Shown: positions 9,313 through 17,664, counted from the stretch's first letter. The stretch is 64,000 nt of DNA from Novosphingobium resinovorum (GCF_001742225.1 NZ_CP017075.1:3626001-3690000), one strand, 5' to 3'. Numbers and translations: made by a program. The notes: a model not told the origin generated them from the letters alone.

Positions 9313-9495
9313 ATGACCGAACGCATGTTCCGCCTGCTAGAGCTGCACCAGAAGCTCGACGCCGCGATCCGCCGCATGAAGACAGGCCGCCACAAGGACC
9401 CGCTGGAGGTCGCCCGGCTGATGAAACGGAAAACCAGGCTCAGGGACAGGATGGCGCGGCTGCTGCCGCCCGCGCGCGCACTCGCCAGCCTGTAA
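9313..9495 (+). CDS. DUF465 (YdcH-type) small protein
   Basis: 60 residues, ATG at 9313. The pattern LELHQKLDAAIRRMKTGR then VARLMKRKTRLRDRMARLL is the DUF465 signature: a two-helix coiled-coil hairpin with the LKKRKLRLKD-type second helix, here MKRKTRLRDR. The function of the family is unknown. It is one of three DUF465 genes in the window (others at 19418 and 19869). It lies 77 bases upstream of the terC-like gene, separated from it by a GC-rich palindrome. Confidence 0.85.
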   Translation: MTERMFRLLELHQKLDAAIRRMKTGRHKDPLEVARLMKRKTRLRDRMARLLPPARALASL

Positions 9496-9498
9496 CCC

Positions 9499-9516
9499 GC
9501 GCGCCGGCGCGCTTTC
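9499..9516 (+). terminator. GC-rich palindrome after the DUF465 gene
   Basis: GCGCGCCGGCGCGC followed by TTTCCT, three bases after the DUF465 stop codon. It is self-complementary and may act as a weak terminator or spacer hairpin. Confidence 0.35.
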
Positions 9517-9572
9517 CTCCCCCGATCCTGCGCGCCGGCGCCTCCGTTTCCCCCTGAACAGGGCACGTCATC

Positions 9573-10559
9573 ATGGAATTTCTCTTCGCCGACTGGCTGG
9601 GTACGCCCGCCTGGTTCTGGCTTTCGTTCGCGGCCGTCGTGCTGCTGCTCACCGCCTTCGACCTCGGCGTCCTGCACAAGGACGACAAGGAGATGGGCAT
9701 CGCCGAATCGCTGAAACTGTCGGTGTTCTACATCGGCATCGCCATGATCTTCGGCGCGTGGATCTGGTGGGCCAAGGGCTCCGCACCGGCGATCGACTAT
9801 TACACCGGCTACTTCATCGAGAAGGCGCTTTCGATCGACAACGTCTTCGTCATATCGATGATCTTCGGCTACTTCGCGATCCACCCCAAGTACCAGTATC
9901 GCGCGCTGCTGTGGGGCATCCTTGCCGTCATCGTGCTGCGAGGGGCTATGATCGCGGGCGGCGCGGCGCTGGTCGCCCATGCCCACTGGGTCATGTACCT
10001 GTTCGCCGCCTTCCTGATCTTCACCGGGATCAAGATGCTGTTCACCAGCGACCAGGACCCGGACATCGGCAACAACGCCGCGATCCGCTGGATCTCGCGC
10101 CACATGCGCGTGACCAAGCAGCACCACGCCGAGCACTTCTTCGTGAAGGAGGCCAACGCGAAGGGCCACCTCGTCTGGGCAGCGACGCCGCTGTTCCTGG
10201 CGCTGGTGGTGATCAACCTGGCCGACCTGGTCTTCGCGATCGATTCGGTGCCGGCGATCTTCTCGATCACGACCGATACCTTCATCGTCTACACCTCGAA
10301 CATCATGGCGATCCTGGGCCTGCGCGCGCTCTACTTCGCGCTGGCGGCGATGGTGCATCGTTTCCACTACCTGAAGTATGCGCTGGCGCTGGTGCTGGTG
10401 TTCATCGGCGGCAAGATCCTGATCGCCGACTTCGCGCTGGGCGGCGCGAAGTTCCCGCCGCTCGCGAGCCTCGGCATCACGCTGGCGCTGATCGCGGGTG
10501 GGGTGGGCTGGTCGCTCTGGAAGACAAGAGGGGAAGAGACGGCGCAGTTGCCGAATTGA
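9573..10559 (+). CDS. TerC/Alx family integral membrane protein
   Basis: 328 residues with about nine transmembrane segments. Family signatures with the membrane Asp residues are EKALSIDNVFVISMIF (about residue 85) and NLADLVFAIDSVPAIFSI (about residue 215). TerC/Alx proteins export manganese or other divalent metals and are linked to pH and tellurite responses. The 77-base upstream gap is GC-rich and I see no yybP-ykoY (manganese) riboswitch in it. A 9-bp hairpin follows at 10580-10611. The exact ion is inferred from the family only. Confidence 0.9.
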   Translation: MEFLFADWLGTPAWFWLSFAAVVLLLTAFDLGVLHKDDKEMGIAESLKLSVFYIGIAMIFGAWIWWAKGSAPAIDYYTGYFIEKALSIDNVFVISMIFGYFAIHPKYQYRALLWGILAVIVLRGAMIAGGAALVAHAHWVMYLFAAFLIFTGIKMLFTSDQDPDIGNNAAIRWISRHMRVTKQHHAEHFFVKEANAKGHLVWAATPLFLALVVINLADLVFAIDSVPAIFSITTDTFIVYTSNIMAILGLRALYFALAAMVHRFHYLKYALALVLVFIGGKILIADFALGGAKFPPLASLGITLALIAGGVGWSLWKTRGEETAQLPN

Positions 10560-10579
10560 TCCTGCTTTGTTGACGATCC

Positions 10580-10611
10580 GGGCGGCGCGCCAATAAGCAG
10601 GTGCGCCGCCC
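10580..10611 (+). terminator. Hairpin between terC-like gene and EamA transporter gene
   Basis: GGGCGGCGC pairs perfectly with GCGCCGCCC around a 14-base loop. There is no clear T-run, so it may attenuate rather than stop transcription. Confidence 0.45.
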
Positions 10612-10636
10612 GCGCCATGCCGCTAGGACGCGGGCC

Positions 10637-11548
10637 ATGAGCACTGCTCCCGCCCTGTCCGTCCCCGAAGTCCGACCCGGCCATGACTGGACCGCGCGCC
10701 ATCTCCTCGCGCTGCTGGCCGCCAACGTCGCGCTGGCGCTGGGGGCATGGCTGGTGCGGCTTGCCGATACCGGGCCGGTCGCCGCCGGGTTCTGGCGCCT
10801 GACCCTCGCGCTGCCGGTGCTCGTGCTGCTCGCCGGACGTGAGCCTGCGGTGCAGCGCAGGATGTCGCCGGGGGTGATCGCGCTGGTCATGGCGGCGGGG
10901 GTGTTCTTTGCCCTGGACCTGGCCGCCTGGCATTTCGGCATCGTGCGGACAAAGGTGGGCAATGCCTCGCTGTTCGGCAATTCGGGCAGTCTGATCGTGA
11001 TGGTCTGGGGTCTTGCCACCGCCCGGCGCGCGCCGCGCGTGCTGGAAGTCAGCGCCATCCTCGCCGCGCTGGCGGGAGCGGGCTTGCTGATGGGCGGATC
11101 GCTGGAGATCAGCCGCACGAACCTCGTCGGAGACTTGTTCTGCCTGCTCGGCGGAGCCTTCTACGCGGTCTATCTCATCATGCTGAACGGCGTGCGGCAG
11201 GGCAGGGGGCAATATTCGCTGCTCGCCGTCTCGACCGCCGCGAGCGTGCCGGTGATGCTGCTCGCCGCGGTGCTGCTGGGCGAAGTCATCATGCCGCGCG
11301 ACTGGACGCCGCTGGTCGCGCTCGCGCTGTCGAGCCAGCTGATCGGGCAGGGTTTCCTGATCTACTCGCTGCGCCATTTCACACCGCTGGTGATCGGCCT
11401 CGCGTTGATGGCGCAGCCGGCGCTGGCGGCCACTGTCGGCTGGCTCGCCTTCGGAGAGACGCTGGGCACGATCGACGTGGTCGGCATGGTGCTGCTCGCC
11501 GTGGCGCTGGCGATGGCGCGCGCCGCAGACAAGCCCGCGAAGGATTGA
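10637..11548 (+). CDS. EamA/DMT family transporter
   Basis: 303 residues with about ten transmembrane helices arranged as two EamA repeats (first around [20 protein letters not shown], second around [20 protein letters not shown]). The frame is open from 10601, but [18 protein letters not shown] at 10637 is the natural start just before the first helix. Drug/metabolite transporters of this type export metabolites or amino acids. The substrate cannot be assigned here. It ends four bases before rluE and probably shares its transcript. Confidence 0.88.
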   Translation: MSTAPALSVPEVRPGHDWTARHLLALLAANVALALGAWLVRLADTGPVAAGFWRLTLALPVLVLLAGREPAVQRRMSPGVIALVMAAGVFFALDLAAWHFGIVRTKVGNASLFGNSGSLIVMVWGLATARRAPRVLEVSAILAALAGAGLLMGGSLEISRTNLVGDLFCLLGGAFYAVYLIMLNGVRQGRGQYSLLAVSTAASVPVMLLAAVLLGEVIMPRDWTPLVALALSSQLIGQGFLIYSLRHFTPLVIGLALMAQPALAATVGWLAFGETLGTIDVVGMVLLAVALAMARAADKPAKD

Positions 11549-11552
11549 TCGC

Positions 11553-12101
11553 ATGCCCCGCCTGATCCTGCTCAACAAGCCGTTCGACGTGCTGCCGCAG
11601 TTCACCGACCTCAAGTCTCCCAGCCCGCGCGCGACGCTGTCGGACTTCGTGAAGGTGTCGGGCGTCTACCCCGCCGGGCGACTCGACCGCGACAGCGAGG
11701 GGTTGCTGCTGCTGACCGACGACGGCCGCCTGCAGGCGCGCATCTCGAACCCGCGCTACAAGACGCCCAAGACCTATCTCGTGCAAGTCGAGGGAGAGCC
11801 GGACGAGGCCGCGATCCAAACGCTGTGCAAGGGTGTCACGCTGAACGATGGCCCGACGCTGCCCGCTGATGCCCGCCGCATCGACACGCCCGACCTGTGG
11901 CCGCGCAATCCGCCGGTGCGCTTCCGCAAGACCGTGCCGGACTGCTGGATCGAACTGACCTTGCGCGAAGGCCGTAACCGGCAGGTCCGCCGCATGACCG
12001 CCGCCGTCGGCCACCCGACCCTGCGCCTCGTGCGCTGGCGCATTGGCGACTGGACCCTCGATGGCATCGCGCCGGGCGAGTGGCGCGAAGTGGCGGTCTG
12101 A
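11553..12101 (+). CDS. rluE: 23S rRNA pseudouridine synthase (RluE/RsuA family)
   Basis: 182 residues, the length of RluE without an S4 domain. The catalytic Asp is in [20 protein letters not shown]; also present are the [16 protein letters not shown] block and the terminal [25 protein letters not shown] motif of the RsuA/RluB/E/F class. It modifies a uridine in 23S rRNA (U2457 in E. coli). The first residues [19 protein letters not shown] match RluE. It follows the EamA gene by four bases. Confidence 0.9.
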   Translation: MPRLILLNKPFDVLPQFTDLKSPSPRATLSDFVKVSGVYPAGRLDRDSEGLLLLTDDGRLQARISNPRYKTPKTYLVQVEGEPDEAAIQTLCKGVTLNDGPTLPADARRIDTPDLWPRNPPVRFRKTVPDCWIELTLREGRNRQVRRMTAAVGHPTLRLVRWRIGDWTLDGIAPGEWREVAV

Positions 12102-12139
12102 GTCGCGCGCTCCTACATCGATGGTGAGGAGACGTGTCC

Positions 12140-12580
12140 ATGTCCGATAACAGAATCGTCGTTTGTCCCCGCTGCACGACGTCTAACCGGGTGCCGGTCG
12201 AACGGCTGGGCGCCGGCGGCACATGCGGCAAGTGCAGGGCGGCCCTCTTCGCCGGGGCGCCGGTCACCCTGACCACAGCGAATTTCGATGCTCATGCGGG
12301 GCGCAGCGACCTGCCGCTGCTGGTCGATTTCTGGGCCGCGTGGTGCGGTCCCTGCCGCCAGATGGCTCCGGCCTTCGCGGCGGCGGCGGCGCAGCTGGAG
12401 CCCGAGATGCGCCTCGGCAAGCTCGACACCGAGGCGGAAGGGGCGATCGCCGGGCACTACGGCATCCAGTCCATCCCGACCCTCGTTCTGATCCACAAGG
12501 GCCGGGAGATCGCGCGCAAGTCCGGTGCGATGCCGCCCGGCGCGATCGTCGCCTGGGCACGGGCCGCGGCGGCTGGGTAA
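12140..12580 (+). CDS. trxC: Thioredoxin 2 (TrxC)
   Basis: 146 residues. An N-terminal zinc-binding segment with two CxxC pairs (CPRCTTSN, CGKCRAAL) precedes a thioredoxin fold with the active site WCGPC and the cis-Pro motif SIPTLVLI. TrxC is a cytosolic disulfide reductase induced by oxidative stress in E. coli. GAGGAG lies nine bases before the ATG at 12140. The in-frame GTG at 12134 is only three bases from that site, so the ATG is preferred. Confidence 0.93.
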   Translation: MSDNRIVVCPRCTTSNRVPVERLGAGGTCGKCRAALFAGAPVTLTTANFDAHAGRSDLPLLVDFWAAWCGPCRQMAPAFAAAAAQLEPEMRLGKLDTEAEGAIAGHYGIQSIPTLVLIHKGREIARKSGAMPPGAIVAWARAAAAG

Positions 12581-12640
12581 GTCGCCGGATGGACGGGGTT
12601 TAACTTCCCGTGTTATATGCGATGCCCATAGTCACGGGCG

Positions 12641-12916
12641 ACGGAGTTCGCGTTCGACCCCGCCAAGGACGAGGCCAATCTGGTCAAGCACGGCTTGCGG
12701 CTGGCGTTCGGGATGCGGATTTTCGAGGATACGCGGCATGAGGTCTTACCTTCGTTTCGCTTGGTCTATGGCGAAGATCGCTACAAGGCGGTGGGCTTGG
12801 TGGACGGTAAGTTGTTCACGGTCGTGTACGTCTTGAGAGACGATCGGGTCAGGCTGATATCTGTTCGACGGAGCAATGCTGGTGAACAAAGAGACTACGA
12901 TCGCAATTCCGGCTGA
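12641..12916 (+). pseudogene. brnT: BrnT family toxin with no normal start codon (possibly frameshifted)
   Basis: The sequence EFAFDPAKDEANLVKHGLRL then VYGEDRYKAVGLVDGKL and RVRLISVRRSNAGEQRDYDR is a complete BrnT ribonuclease fold of about 90 residues. The frame has a stop at 12629-12631 and no ATG, GTG or TTG before mid-protein. BrnT proteins start one or two residues before this point, where the codon is ACG (12641). Alternatively an ATG at 12622 (MPIVTGD) joins the frame if one base is removed near 12643. Its last 41 bases overlap the XRE gene. Toxin activity is uncertain until the start is resolved. Confidence 0.7.
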
Positions 12917-13184
12917 CCCCAACGATCCCGAGGATTTTGACGTAAGCGTGGCCGGGCTGGAACGCGCCCATATCGGACGGCGGTTTCGCATTCTGCGGCA
13001 TCGCCTCGGCTTGGACCAGGCGCAGTTCTCGGCCGCCTATGGCATTCCGCTCGCCAACTTGCGCCAGTACGAACTGGCTCGCCACATGCCGCCACCCGCC
13101 GTGCGCGCCTATCTCACGGTCATCGAGGCCGAACCGGAGATGGTGCGCAAGGTCATGGCGCAGGCAGCCGGAGTGCCTGCCTAG
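12876..13184 (+). CDS. XRE-type HTH antitoxin paired with BrnT
   Basis: 102 residues with a helix-turn-helix in the C-terminal half (RRFRILRHRLGLDQAQFSAA then YGIPLANLRQYELARHMPPP), which suits a DNA-binding antitoxin. It overlaps the brnT-like frame by 41 bases, which gives the toxin-antitoxin order and translational coupling of this family. Classical BrnA antitoxins are ribbon-helix-helix proteins, so this is an XRE-type replacement partner. It probably binds its own promoter and neutralises BrnT; that is inferred from context. Confidence 0.78.
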   Translation: MLVNKETTIAIPADPNDPEDFDVSVAGLERAHIGRRFRILRHRLGLDQAQFSAAYGIPLANLRQYELARHMPPPAVRAYLTVIEAEPEMVRKVMAQAAGVPA

Positions 13185-13236
13185 ACTACGACTGCCTTTG
13201 ATGACGGCGAGAACGTCGACCCAAACCTGTCTCGTT

Positions 13237-13380
13237 TCAGTGCGGCAATGACGGGAAGGCGCCGTAGCCCGGCACCTCCCCGTGGTTCATCACGCAGGCG
13301 GTGGGGACGGCGACGGCCAGCACGATCCCGCCCCAGACCGCCCATTTGAACCAGCCGGGCGGTTTTCTCCTCGCCCTCAT
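13237..13380 (-). CDS. 47-residue single-helix membrane protein coupled to the antiporter
   Basis: MRARRKPPGWFKWAVWGGIV then LAVAVPTACVMNHGEVPGYG: a basic N-terminus, one transmembrane helix and a short outside tail. Its ATG (13380) overlaps the stop of the antiporter gene by four bases (ATGA), so translation is coupled. The basic N-terminus keeps the start inside the cytoplasm. VPTAC resembles a lipobox, so a small lipoprotein is an alternative. The function is unknown; it may be an accessory subunit of the antiporter. Confidence 0.7.
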   Translation of the reverse strand: MRARRKPPGWFKWAVWGGIVLAVAVPTACVMNHGEVPGYGAFPSLPH

Positions 13381-15056
13381 GCCGACTTCACGTCCGGTAC
13401 GGCGGCGATGCGGCTGGCGCTGGCGCCGATCAGTTCGAGCATCTGCCGTGCGATCTCCCGCTCGCCCAGCACCACCTTGTCGCAGCCGTGCTCCACCAGA
13501 TGCGCGAACTGCGCGTCCGAGTGGGCGCGGGCGATCACCGAGAGGTCGGGGCGCAGCTTGCGGGCGGCCTCGCAGATCGCGCCCGCCTCGAAGCCTTCGG
13601 GGATGGCGATGAGCATGCGGTTGGCGCGCTCGATGCCCGCTTCCCTCAGGACATCGGGCTCCACCGCGTTGCCGGTGACGACTTCGAAGCCTTCGGCGCG
13701 GGCCTCGCGGGCGAGATCGCTCTGCGCTTCGATCAGCAGCACGGCGGTCGGGGTGGCGCGCAGGCCGTGCGCCACCAGCTTGCCGACGCGGCCGTAGCCG
13801 ACGAGGATGACGTGCTCCTCGCGCTTTTTCTCGTGCTCGATCTCCGCCTGTTCGGCCTGCTCCTCCATCTGCTTCTTGACGGAACCGGTGCTGCCGACCG
13901 CGAAGTTGAAGATGAAGGGGTTGAGGAAGATCGAGATGATCGCGCCTGCCAGGATGAGGTCGCGCCCGGCCTCGGGCAGCAGCCCCAGCCCGGCGCCCAG
14001 CCCGGCGAGGATGAACGAGAACTCGCCGATCTGCGCAAGGCTGGCGGAGATCGTCAGCGCCTTGTCGTTCTCGTAGCCGAAGGCGCGCACGATCAGCCAG
14101 GCGGCCAGCGACTTGCCGACCACGATCGTCAGGACGGTGACCAGCAGCGGGATCGGCTGCTCGGTCACCACCGAGGGGTCGAACAGCATGCCCACCGAAA
14201 CGAAGAACAGTACCGCGAAAGCGTCGCGCAAGGGCAGGGTCTCCTCGGCGGCGCGGCGGGAGAGCTGCGTTTCGCCCAGGATCATGCCTGCGAAGAAGGC
14301 ACCCAGCGCGAAGCTGACGTCGAAGGCATAGGCCGCCCCGAACGCCACGCCGAGAGCCACCGCAAGGACGGCAAGGCGGAACAGCTCGCGCGATCCGGTG
14401 TGGACCACCCAGTGCAGCGCCCAGGGCAGCACGCGGCGCCCGACGATCAGCATCAGCGCCACGAAGCCCGCGACCTTGAGGAGCGTGGTCGAGATCACCC
14501 ATGGCAGGCTTGCCGCGCCGTCGCCTCCCGAGAGGCCCGAGGCCAGCGCAGGCAGCAGCACCAGCGCGAGGACCATGACGAGATCCTCGACGATCAGCCA
14601 GCCGACGGCGATGCGTCCGCGCTCGGTCTCGACGAGGTTGCGGCTTTGCAGCGCGCGCAGCAGGACCACGGTACTCGCCACCGAGAGCGCGAGGCCGAAG
14701 ACGAAGCCGGCGGCAAGGTCCCAGCCCATCATGTAGCCGATGCCGATGCCCAGCAGGGTCGCGACGGCGATCTGCACGAGTGCGCCGGGGATGGCGATGT
14801 TCTTCACCGCCAGCAGGTCCCGCAGCGAGAAATGCAGGCCGACGCCGAACATGAGGAGAATCACGCCGATCTCGGCGAGTTCCTGTGCGAGCCCGGCATC
14901 GGCGACGAAGCCGGGCGTGAAGGGGCCGACCATGACCCCGGCGAGAAGATAGCCCGCGATCGGAGAGACCCGCAGGCGATGGGCGAGCGCCCCCATGAAG
15001 AAGGCGATCACCAGACCGGCGACGATGGTGCCGATCAGGGGAGTGTGATGAGGCAT
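13377..15056 (-). CDS. CPA2 cation:proton antiporter, YbaL/KefB type
   Basis: 559 residues. About twelve membrane helices (residues 5-380: HRLRVSPIAGYLLAGVMVGP, GVILLMFGVGLHFSLRDLL, VASTVVLLRALQSRN, FVSVGMLFDPSVV) precede a charged linker and a cytosolic TrkA-N (RCK) domain with HVILVGYGRVGKLVAHGL. It exchanges potassium or sodium for protons across the inner membrane, gated by nucleotide binding. No KefF/G partner is adjacent. The 47-residue membrane gene is coupled to its stop codon. Confidence 0.92.
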   Translation of the reverse strand: MPHHTPLIGTIVAGLVIAFFMGALAHRLRVSPIAGYLLAGVMVGPFTPGFVADAGLAQELAEIGVILLMFGVGLHFSLRDLLAVKNIAIPGALVQIAVATLLGIGIGYMMGWDLAAGFVFGLALSVASTVVLLRALQSRNLVETERGRIAVGWLIVEDLVMVLALVLLPALASGLSGGDGAASLPWVISTTLLKVAGFVALMLIVGRRVLPWALHWVVHTGSRELFRLAVLAVALGVAFGAAYAFDVSFALGAFFAGMILGETQLSRRAAEETLPLRDAFAVLFFVSVGMLFDPSVVTEQPIPLLVTVLTIVVGKSLAAWLIVRAFGYENDKALTISASLAQIGEFSFILAGLGAGLGLLPEAGRDLILAGAIISIFLNPFIFNFAVGSTGSVKKQMEEQAEQAEIEHEKKREEHVILVGYGRVGKLVAHGLRATPTAVLLIEAQSDLAREARAEGFEVVTGNAVEPDVLREAGIERANRMLIAIPEGFEAGAICEAARKLRPDLSVIARAHSDAQFAHLVEHGCDKVVLGEREIARQMLELIGASASRIAAVPDVKSA

Positions 15057-15149
15057 TGGATGTCCCGTGCTTCGCTGCCGGGACGCGCTGGAATGCGCCG
15101 CTCCGGCCTTGCTGAAACTGTCGGATCGGCATTGCGATCCGGCGGCGTG

Positions 15150-15488
15150 TCAGGCGAAGGGCGGGGCTCTGGGCTGCGACAGCGCGCAGCGCCAGCCGGG
15201 CGGGCCGGAGGCTGCGGCCGGGGCAGGGCAGGCGCGGGCGTCCCGTGCTTCCCGGTCCTGGGAAGAGGAGGCGAGCAACATCCCCCTGCCGAGCGGGTCA
15301 CGCTGGGGGGCGAGCTTGCGCACGGCAGCCACGCGCAGGGAGTGGCCGGTCGATACCTCGACCGTAGAAGGGCTGAATGCCGAGCCGGAGGCGCGGGCCT
15401 CGATCGGGATCAGCGCGTGCGCGAAGACGGCGGCCAGCAGCAGCAGGCACCAGACCTTCAGTTTCCTCAGGATGAGGACATCACGCAA
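15150..15488 (-). CDS. Small hypothetical protein with N-terminal signal-like segment
   Basis: 112 residues. MRDVLILRKLKVWCLLLLAA then VFAHALIPIEARASGSAFSP looks like a signal peptide cleaved near ARA-S. The rest is Ala/Pro/Arg-rich without a recognised domain. It lies upstream of the antiporter on the same strand. Codon use of the C-terminal half is weak, so the true end or the reality of the gene is uncertain. Confidence 0.4.
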   Translation of the reverse strand: MRDVLILRKLKVWCLLLLAAVFAHALIPIEARASGSAFSPSTVEVSTGHSLRVAAVRKLAPQRDPLGRGMLLASSSQDREARDARACPAPAAASGPPGWRCALSQPRAPPFA

Positions 15489-15550
15489 GTTTCAGGGCTC
15501 CCCGGTTCGTTCCCATACAACATAGGAAGCGCGAAGAGGTTTCGCCAGTC

Positions 15551-15590
15551 GTCGTCCCGGACTTGATCCGGGACCGGTGGCTTGTCTTTA
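15551..15590. repeat. Dispersed palindromic repeat, family B, single arm
   Basis: GTCGTCCCGGACTTGATCCG continuing through GACCGGTGGCTTGTCTTTA, matching the left arm of family B. No full right arm is present. A possible remnant (GGGACGACGA) lies at 15715-15724 beyond a family D element, so the family B element may have been interrupted by it. Confidence 0.75.
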
Positions 15591-15611
15591 GAGTGATGCC
15601 TTACCTTGAAT

Positions 15612-15688
15612 CGTCATTGCGAGCGCAGCGAAGCAATCCAGAGCAGTCTTACACCGCCCTGGATTGCTTCGCTTCGCTCGCAATGACG
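15612..15688. repeat. Dispersed palindromic repeat, family D, copy 1
   Basis: CGTCATTGCGAGCGCAGCGA at the left pairs with the arm ending TTCGCTCGCAATGACG on the right, with AAGCAATCCAG / CTGGATTGCTT inside. The second copy is at 56131-56207. Confidence 0.9.
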
Positions 15689-15729
15689 AAGGGTTGGGTC
15701 ATCGCGCTTCAGGCGGGACGACGAAGCCC

Positions 15730-16716
15730 TCAACGCGCGCCCAGGTCGCCCTTGCCGATCGTCCCGCTGGCCATCTCCAGCATGCGGTCGAGGCTCTTCT
15801 TCGCCGCCAGACGCAGCGGTTCCTCGATCTCGACGCGCGGGGACAGGTCACGCAGCGCGATGTACAGCTTCTCGAGGTTGTTGAGCGCCATGTAGGGGCA
15901 GATGTTGCAGTTGCAGTTGCCGTCCGCACCGGGCGCGCCGATGAAGGTCTTGTTCGGGATCGAGAGCTGCATCTGGTGGATGATGTGCGGCTCGGTCGCC
16001 ACGATCAGCGTGTCGCCGGGCATGGTCTTCGCATACTGCAGGATGCCACTGGTCGAGCCGACGTAGTCCGCATGATCGACGATGTGCGGCGGGCATTCAG
16101 GGTGCGCGGCGATCGGCGCATTGGGATGCTCGGCGCGCAGTTTCAGCAGTTCGGTCTCGCTGAACGCCTCGTGCACGATGCACACGCCCGGCCACAGCAG
16201 CATCTCGCGGTTGAACTTGCGCGCGAGGTAGCCGCCGAGGTGACGGTCGGGGCCGAAGATGATCTTCTGGTCGAGCGGGATCTGCTGCAGGATCGTCTCG
16301 GCGCTGGAGCTGGTGACGATGACGTCGGACAGCGCCTTAACCTCGGTCGAGCAGTTGATGTAGGTCAGCGCGATGTGATCGGGGTGCGCCTCGCGGAACG
16401 CCTTGAACTTCTCCGGCGGGCAGGAATCTTCCAGGCTGCAGCCGGCGTTGAGATCGGGCAGCACGACGATCTTGTTCGGGGAGAGGATCTTGGCGGTGTC
16501 GGCCATGAACTTCACGCCGCAAAAGGCGATGACGTCGGCATCGGTTTCCGCCGCCTTGCGGCTCAGTTCGAGGCTGTCGCCCACGAAGTCGGCAAGGTCC
16601 TGAAGCTCGGGCTTCTGGTAGTAATGGGCGAGGATGACCGCATTGCGCTCCTTGCGCAGGCGCTCGATCTCGGCGCGCACGTCGATGCCTGAGAGGTCGG
16701 CGGGCATTACGGTCAT
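15730..16716 (-). CDS. nadA: Quinolinate synthase
   Basis: Condenses iminoaspartate with dihydroxyacetone phosphate to quinolinate in NAD biosynthesis, using an oxygen-sensitive [4Fe-4S] cluster. 328 residues. Motifs are ILAHYYQKPELQDLADFVGD, VIAFCGVKFMADTAKIL, LNAGCSLEDSCPPEKF, YINCSTEVKALSDVIVTSSS and the C-terminal NCNCNICPYMALNNLEKLY, which together supply the cluster Cys residues. No nadB or nadC is in the window. The gene stands alone, with repeats on both sides. Confidence 0.96.
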   Translation of the reverse strand: MTVMPADLSGIDVRAEIERLRKERNAVILAHYYQKPELQDLADFVGDSLELSRKAAETDADVIAFCGVKFMADTAKILSPNKIVVLPDLNAGCSLEDSCPPEKFKAFREAHPDHIALTYINCSTEVKALSDVIVTSSSAETILQQIPLDQKIIFGPDRHLGGYLARKFNREMLLWPGVCIVHEAFSETELLKLRAEHPNAPIAAHPECPPHIVDHADYVGSTSGILQYAKTMPGDTLIVATEPHIIHQMQLSIPNKTFIGAPGADGNCNCNICPYMALNNLEKLYIALRDLSPRVEIEEPLRLAAKKSLDRMLEMASGTIGKGDLGAR

Positions 16717-16823
16717 GGTCGTTCCTGTACATCCTCGCCCGAACCTTGCTGCGGGCGGGGTCTATCTAGGGACGCTGGCCCAAGGACCCAAGCGGAATTT
16801 TCGCAGATCGCGGCCGTCGCCTG

Positions 16824-16942
16824 ATCCTCCCTGTCGCGTAGCGATGGGGAGGTGGCAGCCCGCAGGGCTGACGGAGGGGGCTCCCCCTCCACCACCCGCT
16901 ATGCGGGCGGTCCCCCTCCCCATCGCTGCGCGACAGGGAGGA
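16824..16942. repeat. Dispersed palindromic repeat, family E, copy 2 (inverted)
   Basis: ATCCTCCCTGTCGCGTAGCG on the left pairs with CGCTGCGCGACAGGGAGGA on the right. The inner blocks are in opposite order to copy 1 (the GGCAGCC/GGCTGACGGAGG part comes first). Confidence 0.88.
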
Positions 16943-16953
16943 CAGCAGGACAT

Positions 16954-17664
16954 CTATCCCGCGAATTGCGCCGCGAACGCGACCCACGGCGGCGTGATCG
17001 CCAGCAGCTCGACAAGGACATGCGCCAGCACCACCGCCAGCGCGACGGTCACGGTGGCAGGATGGACGCGGCCTATCGTGCGCCGGTCGTGCCGCACGAT
17101 CAGCGCGACCATGCCAAGCTGGATCGCCATCGACAGCCACTCGCCCCAGGGCATGATGAAAGGCATCGGCAGGACCCGGCCGAGCGCAGGGTCCATGATG
17201 AGGATGGTGGAGCCCAGGATCAGCCGCTTGTGCCAGTCCGCACGGCCACGCAGCGCAACGGCGCCGCCGACCATCATCACGAAGATCAGCATCGAGACAT
17301 GGATCAGCGCGAGGAAATAGGCCGGCGGGAAGAACGGAGGGAACATGCCGGTGCGAAGCCCGGCGAAGCAGGTCAGGCTGGTCAGCACGGCGATGGTGGG
17401 CAGCATGACTGCACTCGCCCAGCCGAGCCGTCGGTGCAGTTCCAGCCCACTGCCATTGCCCAGCAGCGCCTGCGTCGTCACGAGGGCGAGCCAGCCGAGC
17501 ATGACCACGCCATGGACATGAAAGATTACCGGCACTTGCGTAACGGGCACGAAGCCGCGCAGACCGAATTGCGCAAAGGCGAAGACGATGAACAGGCTGA
17601 GCCCGATCGTCATCTTCGCCCAGAACGAGACGCGCGAAACCTGCGCTGCGGCTGCGGTTGCCAT
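16954..17664 (-). CDS. Multi-pass membrane protein of unknown function
   Basis: 236 residues with about seven hydrophobic helices (TIGLSLFIVFAFAQFGL, VIFHVHGVVMLGWLALVTTQ, AVMLPTIAVLTSLTCFAG, LIHVSMLIFVMMVGGAVAL, MAIQLGMVALIVRH, VTVALAVVLAHVLVELL). The His residues in VIFHVHGVVMLGW, in LELHRRLGW and in DWHKRLIL suggest metal or heme ligands, as in some small membrane oxidoreductases, but I do not recognise the family. Transcribed alone, between a family E repeat and the MBL hydrolase gene on the same strand. Confidence 0.75.
   Translation of the reverse strand: MATAAAAQVSRVSFWAKMTIGLSLFIVFAFAQFGLRGFVPVTQVPVIFHVHGVVMLGWLALVTTQALLGNGSGLELHRRLGWASAVMLPTIAVLTSLTCFAGLRTGMFPPFFPPAYFLALIHVSMLIFVMMVGGAVALRGRADWHKRLILGSTILIMDPALGRVLPMPFIMPWGEWLSMAIQLGMVALIVRHDRRTIGRVHPATVTVALAVVLAHVLVELLAITPPWVAFAAQFAG

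Noticed and set aside
9496..9572. Manganese riboswitch (yybP-ykoY) upstream of the TerC-like gene
   Set aside because: The 77-base gap shows only GC-rich palindromes and none of the conserved riboswitch loops.
13237..15132. A 631-residue open frame on the minus strand
   Set aside because: It is a shifted-frame shadow of the antiporter, rich in Arg and Ala. Only the last 47 residues are a plausible gene.
13488..15566. A 692-residue plus-strand frame
   Set aside because: It is antisense to the antiporter, highly charged and low in complexity: a codon shadow.
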